A stretch of 6,117 bases of DNA, from the NCBI GenBank assembly GCA_014380105.1, contig JACMKL010000579.1, forward strand, positions 1-6,117. Direction: 5' to 3'. Source of the stretch: Candidatus Melainabacteria bacterium (lineage in GTDB: Bacteria; Cyanobacteriota; Vampirovibrionia; Obscuribacterales; Obscuribacteraceae). Positions 1 to 5,696 of the stretch are shown one piece after another. Made by a program: the position numbers and the translations under genes. The notes beneath the pieces are model-generated. The model was not told the DNA's origin. It saw only the letters and a list, made by a program, of their open reading frames with translations, and searched no databases. Every line of letters begins with the position of its first letter. Positions within the stretch are counted from its first letter, which is position 1.

Positions 1-2
1 CG

Positions 3-1592
3 GGAAGCATTTTCGTTCCGATCTGCATGATTGTCTTTGGTGTTCCTATGTGGCTGGTCTCTAATATTTCCCATCAAGCCCATCTGACATTACCGGGCTT
101 CGACGGCACCCTGCCCTCATCACAGGCAATGACGGCAAGTATTACGACCGGCTCGATCGCACTTGTGATTACCGGCTTCACAGTCACGCTCGCATTAGTA
201 TTTCGCAAGCTGCCCTGGTCCAAAATATTGCCTGTTGTTTTTGTTTTAGCCAATGTACTTTCTCTAGCCAACACAACACGCCAGGCTCTTGCTCCGACCG
301 GTGCTTTCCGATTCCGCAGCACCGGAGCTATTGACCAAATTAGAAAAGACGGCGAGCGCATGACGGCGGCAGGCAATTATTTCTTTTCGCCCAATATCGC
401 GATGGCGTATGGTCTGCGCGATTTCAGACAAACTGGCGCTCTCATGCCGAAAAGAAGCAACAATTTTGTGCGCAATGCGACCGCCCAAAAGATTACACGT
501 AATATGTCTAACTCATTTTTTATGACGCCACTTTTAGACGCTGCCAGCGTGAAGTCTGTAATCTCTCGCTGGCCTATATATTCGAGCGCAGATAAGCCTC
601 TCACCTATACCGCGCTACCGGGACTGGCCGCCGCGCCTCAAGTAGTTAATTCCTCTGCGTCCATCATAAGTGGAAAATATTGCCTCTCCACCGAAGGCGA
701 GATATTCGTACACCTGGTCTGGCTTCCGAGCGCTGACGACGCCATGTATTACGCATCTGAGCTGGCTCTGGTTGATAGCAAGGGCACAGTGGTGGCACAA
801 GGACAACGCAAGCAGTTTGGGCACGGACAAGTCAAAGGCATTGAGCAGGATCAATTCCTCGCTATAAAAATACCCGCGGTAAAGAAAAATGCCCCGGACT
901 TGACACTCGTGATGCGAATTTATAGCGTGCTCACCGAAAGTGTCACGCCTATCGATAGCTCGAAATTAAAATCAACTTTTGGCGGAATAGAGCTATTAAA
1001 ATTAGAATCCCCAGAAACACTAACCACCGATTTATCAAAAGCGCGCTTAAAATTTATAAGTGAAGATAGCGAGCAGATACTCCTATATCAAAATCAAAAT
1101 GTTATGCCGCAGGCTTATTTGACGAGCAATTACGAGATAGTGCCAGACTATGAAAAGGCTTGCGAAACGCTCTCGAATGGAACATTTAATATTGCAGAAA
1201 AAACTGTAATCGAAAATAACGACAAGGAACCTCTCAATAAAAACGCCCTGTCTTCTACTGCTCCAATCAAAGCAGCGATTGTGGAAAGACCAAACCCAAA
1301 CACGGTAAAAATAAAAGCCGCTGCTGATCAAGATGGAATTCTGGTTCTGACAGATACGTTTTATCCGGGCTGGAGAGCCTTTGTAGACGGCAAGGAAACG
1401 CCAATTTATGCAGCTAACACTGCCTTCCGGGCTATACAGATTACAAAGGGTAAACACGACATTGTTTTTTCTTACTCTCCCCTCAGCTATTTGATCGGCA
1501 AAGCGATATCGCGTGCTTGCCTTGGTGTTATCCTGCTCGTCTTAATTTGGCGCCTAGTACGAAAGAAAAAAGTTGTGGAAATTGATGCATAG
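3..1592 (+). CDS. YfhO-family membrane protein, C-terminal part (5' end outside window)
   Basis: The reading frame is already open at base 3, so the ATG at 27 is probably internal and about 529 C-terminal residues are visible. Counting from base 3, hydrophobic segments lie at about 1-19, 46-67 and 74-90. A long, mostly polar region follows (about 95-490), then a last membrane span at 497-516 and a basic tail (RKKK). The family signature is near the end: FYPGW at 453-457, then VDGKE, IYAAN and the SYSP segment just before the last span. This is the typical C-terminal block of YfhO proteins, multi-pass membrane proteins with GT-C-like architecture. Some Firmicute members take part in glycosylating lipoteichoic acid with polyprenyl-phosphate sugars. 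The N-terminal half, where catalytic residues would lie, is missing, so substrate and activity cannot be read. The stretch at about 940-1330 is visibly more AT-rich than the start of the gene. The product should be in the cytoplasmic membrane with the large domain outside. The family call is firm; the role in glycan assembly is inferred from family and neighbours. Confidence 0.85.
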   Translation, partial: GSIFVPICMIVFGVPMWLVSNISHQAHLTLPGFDGTLPSSQAMTASITTGSIALVITGFTVTLALVFRKLPWSKILPVVFVLANVLSLANTTRQALAPTGAFRFRSTGAIDQIRKDGERMTAAGNYFFSPNIAMAYGLRDFRQTGALMPKRSNNFVRNATAQKITRNMSNSFFMTPLLDAASVKSVISRWPIYSSADKPLTYTALPGLAAAPQVVNSSASIISGKYCLSTEGEIFVHLVWLPSADDAMYYASELALVDSKGTVVAQGQRKQFGHGQVKGIEQDQFLAIKIPAVKKNAPDLTLVMRIYSVLTESVTPIDSSKLKSTFGGIELLKLESPETLTTDLSKARLKFISEDSEQILLYQNQNVMPQAYLTSNYEIVPDYEKACETLSNGTFNIAEKTVIENNDKEPLNKNALSSTAPIKAAIVERPNPNTVKIKAAADQDGILVLTDTFYPGWRAFVDGKETPIYAANTAFRAIQITKGKHDIVFSYSPLSYLIGKAISRACLGVILLVLIWRLVRKKKVVEIDA

Positions 1593-1670
1593 GCTTCAAT
1601 TTGATAGCTGATACTGCGTGGTAAGATTGCTCACTCCAAAGAGTCGGGCCCTTCCTAGAATTTTATTGTT

Positions 1671-2615
1671 TTGATTAACGTGCAAAATCAATGGCTGGAA
1701 AAACTTGTACTGCTTCCAGAAGAAGTCCGCTCGCAGCCGTCTAAAGGCATACTGGCAGATAACTTATTAGTCTCTGCGCCAAGCAAGCAAGGCATGCCCG
1801 GTGGGCTCTATTACGTCGAGAAATCCGGGTGGTTAAATCCCCCCCTGATCCGCCAGCTAGATGGGCTGGAAACCAGTGGTATTTGGCTTCAATCCAATTT
1901 ATTTCTGCGCTCATTGCAAAATATGAGCTGCCTATTCATTGTTGCCTACAGTGAGACTGGGCAAATCTGGAACATCATAAATACCGAACTTAAAAATATT
2001 CACGACATCATCATTTTTAAAAACGCACTATATGTGGTGTCGTGCGGAACCAATGAAATTGCTCGCATAAGTATGACAGGCGAAATTGAAGAGCGCTGGA
2101 AATTTGGCAACGGTGGTCATACATGGCATATCAACTGCCTGACGGTTTGGGACGATCGATTGGTCGCCAGCTGTTCTGGTCTCTTCGAAACAGAGCCGTA
2201 CTGGGAACTTGTTGTTGGTCAAAATACAGGGCACGCTTTCGATGTAATGACTGGCGAAAAACTGTGGGCGGGATTTAATCGACCACATTTACCGGCACAA
2301 GACAGTAAAGGTAGAAAATATATTTGCGATTCAAAAACACAGCGTCTTCTTATCAAAGACCTCGACGATTCAGTGCGCGAAATTCACTTTCCTGGCACCT
2401 TTCCAAAAGCTCTAGCCTGGGGCAAAGACCACCTTTACGTGGGTCTGGCGCGTTATCGCTTCAAACTCGAAGGACTGGAAGAAATTGCCTCTGCTCAAAT
2501 TGCAATTTTGGACAGGGAGACATTGAAGATTGTAGATTACGTTCCGCTGCCTTGCTCAGAGATGTACAACATCGTGGTAGTGCCTGACGATTTGAAAGTT
2601 TTATTGCCCAAATAA
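1671..2615 (+). CDS. DUF4915/TIGR03032-like protein, probable beta-propeller fold
   Basis: This 314-residue soluble protein has no signal peptide and no membrane span. It resembles the uncharacterised TIGR03032/DUF4915 family. Segments recalling that family are CGTNEIAR (125-132), WHINCL followed by a DDRLVAS strand (152-168), GHAFDVMTGEKLW (187-199), RPHLPA (204-209) with a downstream ICDSKT, and SEMYNIVVVP near the C terminus (296-305). The regularly spaced short strands ending in aspartate or glycine, such as LYVVSCGT, RLVASCSG, KYICDSKT and HLYVGLAR, suggest beta-propeller blades. The start is uncertain. An in-frame TAG at 1656 limits it; TTG at 1671 and GTG at 1680 both fit and neither has a clear Shine-Dalgarno. 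The first in-frame ATG (1794) would remove about 41 residues including what looks like the first strand. The gene lies 78 nt after the YfhO-like gene, so co-transcription is possible. Its 3' end overlaps the convergent glycosyltransferase by 15 bp. No biochemical function is established; a role in glycan or surface-polymer synthesis rests on context only. Confidence 0.72.
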   Translation: MINVQNQWLEKLVLLPEEVRSQPSKGILADNLLVSAPSKQGMPGGLYYVEKSGWLNPPLIRQLDGLETSGIWLQSNLFLRSLQNMSCLFIVAYSETGQIWNIINTELKNIHDIIIFKNALYVVSCGTNEIARISMTGEIEERWKFGNGGHTWHINCLTVWDDRLVASCSGLFETEPYWELVVGQNTGHAFDVMTGEKLWAGFNRPHLPAQDSKGRKYICDSKTQRLLIKDLDDSVREIHFPGTFPKALAWGKDHLYVGLARYRFKLEGLEEIASAQIAILDRETLKIVDYVPLPCSEMYNIVVVPDDLKVLLPK

Positions 2616-4121
2616 AAGTTTTGAGCGCTCTTTATCGCGTACTTCATTTTCAAATTTGCTAATAAATGCTCCGTTTCGTCCACCGAAAAGAAAGCTGAAT
2701 GCTTTTAAGTTGGCGAGCATAATTTTCGCCACCAAAAGCCGCGGGCGCTTTGTGGCAAGCTCAAACCAATTGCGAACTCTAGCGCGAAAAGATGCTTTTA
2801 AAACGAGCTCGCCAATCATTGAATCAAAGGAATAGAGAATTTCGTCTGCGACAGGCAAGACTCGATTGACAGGCAAATTGCAGACGGGATTTTTCGAACT
2901 AAGGGCAAATTCGCGCTGCGCCTTCTCATAGAGTTTGGCTGTCTCTGCGGCGATGCGCTTACGATCGAAAACCGCCAACACTCTGGTTCTGGCGTTTGTC
3001 TCCAGCCTGTTTCTTTCAACAACATCAGTCAATAAGTGAATGATGTTTTTGGCAATCGCATCGGCATTTTTCACAGGAACAATAATTCCTGATTCGCCTG
3101 TAACAATATACTCTTTTGTGCCACCGCCATCAGTGCCTATCACAGCGCGACCGCAAGCCATTGCTTCAAGACAGGTGTAGGGCGAATTGTCGTACAGGGA
3201 TGGCACCACACAGACGTCGGCAGCTCGATAATAGAGGGGCAAATCGCTAAGTAACACACGCTTGATGAAAGTCACTGATGCCGCGCAGCCGGTCGCTTCA
3301 AGACGTTCTTTGATTTCAGTCAGGACAGATTTTTGACCTTGAGCATTCTGAGTATCGTCACCAATAATGACGAAATGCACATCGGGCACAGCTTTTACAA
3401 CTTGAGGAATTGCATCTATTAGATAGTGAATGCCTTTGCGCGCTTCCAAACGACCGACGAAAAGCACCGTCGGAGCCACTTTTCCAAAGTCGGCCTTCTC
3501 ACCTTCCGGACAAAATTGGTCGGCATCAATAGGATTGTAGACAATGTCGATATCATCCAGTGGAATGCCCAAATCACCCGCGACAAATTCCGCCAGATCG
3601 CGACTGGGGGAGGTTATTACATCGGCAGAAAGCATGGCCATGCGTTCTGTCATCGCGACAAATTGATGGTCAAAAGTGTCAGTGACATTGTGTAATTGTT
3701 CGGCAATGAATTTCGAGTGTGGCGTGTAGAGGCGCACAGTGAGCGGCGCCGCTTTAGTTATTGCTGGATAAAATCCCTCAGCCAGTAACTCGGGAGTGTC
3801 GACTGCATCGAACGGATTTTCATTATGTAAACTTAGAAATTTGGCAAACAGACCAGCATTCGTGCGCATAACATAGCGACTGTAAGGCATGCACAAAGAC
3901 GACCAACCCAGGTCCGAACCGATTGAAAGCGGAACAACGCGATGAACCGGAATGCCAAGATCATTTTGTTCACAAGCCGGATTACCGTCTTTAGCTAGTG
4001 CCACGACTGTGACGTCATGCCCAATTTCTTTCAGACCTTGAGCAAGATGTCGAGTAAATGTAGCGATACCACCGAAGCCCGTGTCCGGAGGATATTCGCG
4101 AGAGATGAGACAAACCCGCAC
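2601..4121 (-). CDS. GT4-family (GT-B fold) glycosyltransferase with basic C-terminal extension
   Basis: A probable retaining glycosyltransferase that would move a sugar from a nucleotide-sugar donor to a glycan or lipid acceptor in the cytoplasm or at the inner membrane face. Numbered from the GTG at 4121 (506 residues), the N-domain opens with VCLISREYPP and the glycine-rich loop TGFGGIATF (14-22), typical of GT4 enzymes. The C-domain has VGRLEARKG (222-230; R224 and K229 are the expected phosphate-binding residues), PSLYDNSPYTCLEAMACG (307-324) and TDGGGTKE. The EX7E pair reads D311-x7-E319, a conservative change at the first acid. The catalytic core ends near 400. About 100 further residues (406-506) are rich in Arg and Lys with hydrophobic patches and match nothing I recognise; membrane association is a guess. 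The frame continues upstream to GTG 4130, ATG 4184 and TTG 4187, but the extra residues do not look like GT4 sequence and lack a Shine-Dalgarno. 4121 is preferred because the first beta strand begins there. The gene converges on the DUF4915-like gene and diverges from the plus-strand glycosyltransferase. Donor and acceptor are unknown. Confidence 0.88.
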   Translation of the reverse strand: MRVCLISREYPPDTGFGGIATFTRHLAQGLKEIGHDVTVVALAKDGNPACEQNDLGIPVHRVVPLSIGSDLGWSSLCMPYSRYVMRTNAGLFAKFLSLHNENPFDAVDTPELLAEGFYPAITKAAPLTVRLYTPHSKFIAEQLHNVTDTFDHQFVAMTERMAMLSADVITSPSRDLAEFVAGDLGIPLDDIDIVYNPIDADQFCPEGEKADFGKVAPTVLFVGRLEARKGIHYLIDAIPQVVKAVPDVHFVIIGDDTQNAQGQKSVLTEIKERLEATGCAASVTFIKRVLLSDLPLYYRAADVCVVPSLYDNSPYTCLEAMACGRAVIGTDGGGTKEYIVTGESGIIVPVKNADAIAKNIIHLLTDVVERNRLETNARTRVLAVFDRKRIAAETAKLYEKAQREFALSSKNPVCNLPVNRVLPVADEILYSFDSMIGELVLKASFRARVRNWFELATKRPRLLVAKIMLANLKAFSFLFGGRNGAFISKFENEVRDKERSKLLFGQ

Positions 4122-4150
4122 TAATGGCACCAGGTGAATTACTAAAGCTC

Positions 4151-4180
4151 TATCAGAGAAACATTCTATGCGACCTGATA
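4151..4180. promoter_or_regulatory. Inverted repeat TATCAG-N18-CTGATA between divergent glycosyltransferase genes
   Basis: TATCAG (4151-4156) and CTGATA (4175-4180) are exact reverse complements separated by 18 nt. The left arm also lies within a smaller hairpin-like element, CTCT-ATC-AGAG (4148-4158 region). The repeat sits in the only space available for promoters of both divergent genes, if the minus gene starts at 4121. It could be a dyad operator or chance: six-base arms at this spacing are not rare. I could not place a convincing -35/-10 pair on either strand. Confidence 0.2.
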
Positions 4181-4193
4181 ACATCAAGGGTTG

Positions 4194-5615
4194 ATGCGCT
4201 CAATGAAAAAGGTCTTACTTACTTGTCACAAATTCTTTCCCGCCCACCGCGCCGGGACAGAAGTTTTGACGCTCAATATAGCCAAAGATTTGCAAAGAAG
4301 AGGTTATGAAGTCCTCGTCTTGACGGCAAATCCTCCCGACACGGACGCGCGCCGGAAAGAGGGCGACAGGGCTGAGACCTCACATTACGAGTATGAAGGC
4401 ATTCAAGTGCGAGTTGTGGAAGAGCCCCTGCGACTGAAGGGCTACAAATTCTCATTTGAATATGAACATCCATACATCAAAGAATATTTCGGAAGATTGC
4501 TGGAAGAATTTAAGCCCGACATTCTCCAGATTGTCCATGCGCAGAACCTCTCAGGCAGCATCGTTGACGCTGCTCGCGAGAGAAATATTCCGGTCGTATT
4601 TTACTCAACCGACTTCTGGTTTGTCTGTCCGATTGTTCAGCTAAAACGCCCTGACGGAGCCGTTTGTCGTGGGCCTGGACCGGGCGCAATCAAATGCCTC
4701 GATTGTTACACTCCAAAACTGTTTCCTCCAATTGAAGAATTCGAACAGGCATTTACCACTAAATATTCGTCGACACCGCTTGGGAAAGGCACTTCTGTGC
4801 TGCAGAAAGCTGGTCTGAAAGCAGCTTATGCAGCCTACATTGCAAGCAAAATTCCACAAGCAACGAGCGCCACTCTCAATCGCCCCGGCGCTCTCAGGCG
4901 TATTGCCAACAGTATGCAAGCAATCATGGTGCCAACTAAACTGATGCTGGACGTATTCGTCGAAAACGGCATCAACAAAGACTCTATACACCATGTCCCA
5001 TTCGGAATCAGATTGGAAGCATTGACACCGTTCCAGACGAAATCGCCTTCGGATCACGTTCGCATTGCGTTCATCGGCACTTTGTTCGAGCACAAAGGCG
5101 TGGACTTGCTGATCCGAGCGTTTCTCTCCCTCCCTCAAGATACGACTGCCACTCTCTCTATTTACGGCGATGTTCAACAATTTCCGGACTATGGTCCAAC
5201 CCTGGTCACGCTCGCCCAGGACGGCTCTCCGAACGCGGCGAAAATTAGTTTTGCCGGGACATTTCCGCAAGCGCAGTTTGGCGAGATTCTTTCAAACATT
5301 GACGTGCTGGTCATTCCAAGCAGGTGGTATGAAAATACGCCGCTGGTTATGCAATCGGCGTTAGCCACCAAAACGCCACTGATTGCAACAGATTTGGGCG
5401 GCATGGCAGAAATTATTCATCATGATGAAACCGGCTTACTCTTTACGCTGAATAGCGTAGAGTCGCTGCGTGAGCAACTAACCAGAGTTGTAAGCGACGA
5501 CAATTTGCTCCCACGCTTTCGCGCTGCCATCGGAGAAGAGCGCAGCGTGGAGCGCATGGTTGACGAGATCGAAAACATATACAGCCGGCTGATCCCTATT
5601 TCCGCTTCACCTTAA
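4194..5615 (+). CDS. GT4-family (GT-B fold) glycosyltransferase with cysteine cluster in N-domain
   Basis: A second probable GT4 glycosyltransferase of 473 residues, not a close duplicate of the minus-strand one. Numbered from ATG 4194, the N-domain starts VLLTCHKFFP with the loop AGTEVLT (20-26). A four-cysteine set follows the DFWFVC segment: C145-x12-C158-x9-C168-x2-C171, a pattern I associate with a GT4 subgroup and which could bind metal. The interdomain linker VPFGI is at 268-272. The C-domain carries FIGTLFEHKG (293-302), with Thr where many GT4 enzymes have the phosphate-binding Arg, and the IPSRWYENTPLVMQSALA stretch. There E380 is kept, but the second acid of EX7E is Ser (S388, codon TCG 5355-5357). 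ATDLGGMAE follows. Start choice: AAGGG at 4186-4190 is close to ATG 4194; ATG 4203 (MKKVLL) best matches relatives but is 12 nt away; TTG 4191 is least likely. The gene is divergent from the minus-strand glycosyltransferase and 81 nt before the epimerase, probably in one operon with it. Substrates are unknown. Confidence 0.9.
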   Translation: MRSMKKVLLTCHKFFPAHRAGTEVLTLNIAKDLQRRGYEVLVLTANPPDTDARRKEGDRAETSHYEYEGIQVRVVEEPLRLKGYKFSFEYEHPYIKEYFGRLLEEFKPDILQIVHAQNLSGSIVDAARERNIPVVFYSTDFWFVCPIVQLKRPDGAVCRGPGPGAIKCLDCYTPKLFPPIEEFEQAFTTKYSSTPLGKGTSVLQKAGLKAAYAAYIASKIPQATSATLNRPGALRRIANSMQAIMVPTKLMLDVFVENGINKDSIHHVPFGIRLEALTPFQTKSPSDHVRIAFIGTLFEHKGVDLLIRAFLSLPQDTTATLSIYGDVQQFPDYGPTLVTLAQDGSPNAAKISFAGTFPQAQFGEILSNIDVLVIPSRWYENTPLVMQSALATKTPLIATDLGGMAEIIHHDETGLLFTLNSVESLREQLTRVVSDDNLLPRFRAAIGEERSVERMVDEIENIYSRLIPISASP

Positions 5616-5626
5616 TTTCGGCAGGC

Positions 5627-5637
5627 GGGAGGAAAGG
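5627..5637 (+). promoter_or_regulatory. Strong Shine-Dalgarno GGGAGGAAAGG before a 14-codon ORF
   Basis: GGGAGG (5627-5632) runs into AAAGG (5633-5637). The AAAGG part lies 7 nt before the ATG at 5645 and GGAGG lies 12 nt before it. It is the best ribosome-binding sequence in the window, yet it is about 60 nt from the epimerase ATG at 5697, which itself has only a weak GGA at 5682-5684. It therefore serves either the small ORF or nothing. Confidence 0.45.
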
Positions 5638-5644
5638 CGGCGAC

Positions 5645-5689
5645 ATGGTACCATTCAAGCTTTCTTACCCTATTTTGTGCCGGATTTGA
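5645..5689 (+). CDS. Possible 14-residue leader peptide upstream of the epimerase
   Basis: ATG at 5645 opens a 14-codon frame, MVPFKLSYPILCRI, ending in TGA at 5687-5689, seven bases before the epimerase ATG. It has the strongest Shine-Dalgarno in the window. Its start codon begins a perfect 10-bp palindrome, ATGGTACCAT (5645-5654). The peptide is hydrophobic with one Cys and two Pro, has no run of a single amino acid as in classical attenuators, and I see no terminator hairpin after it. It may be a translational-coupling leader that delivers ribosomes to the poorly initiated epimerase gene, or a chance ORF. Only the ORF and the Shine-Dalgarno are seen directly. Confidence 0.25.
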   Translation: MVPFKLSYPILCRI

Positions 5690-5696
5690 CGATCAA

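Noticed and set aside
1083..1457. A 124-codon open frame on the minus strand
   Set aside because: It is antisense to the conserved YfhO C-terminal block and its translation has no domain-like pattern.
1601..1627. Possible sigma-70 promoter TTGATA-N15-TAAGAT before the DUF4915-like gene
   Set aside because: The spacer is short and the -10 matches only four of six bases, so it is not distinguishable from chance by eye.
1633..1651. Small hairpin ACTC-CAAA-GAGT and the palindrome GGGCCC after the YfhO-like gene, considered as a terminator
   Set aside because: The stem is only 4 bp, there is no loop for GGGCCC, and no T-run follows directly.
4122..4187. Upstream extension of the minus-strand glycosyltransferase to TTG 4187 or ATG 4184
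   Set aside because: The added 21-22 residues do not resemble the start of GT4 proteins, there is no Shine-Dalgarno before them, and the fold's first strand begins right after GTG 4121.
4641..5270. A 209-codon open frame on the minus strand
   Set aside because: It lies wholly inside the plus-strand glycosyltransferase, whose motifs are clear. The translation is Cys/Arg/Phe-rich with no recognisable domain, as expected for an antisense shadow.
5686..5691. TTGACG as a -35 box before the epimerase
   Set aside because: A start of transcription from it would fall inside the epimerase coding sequence.
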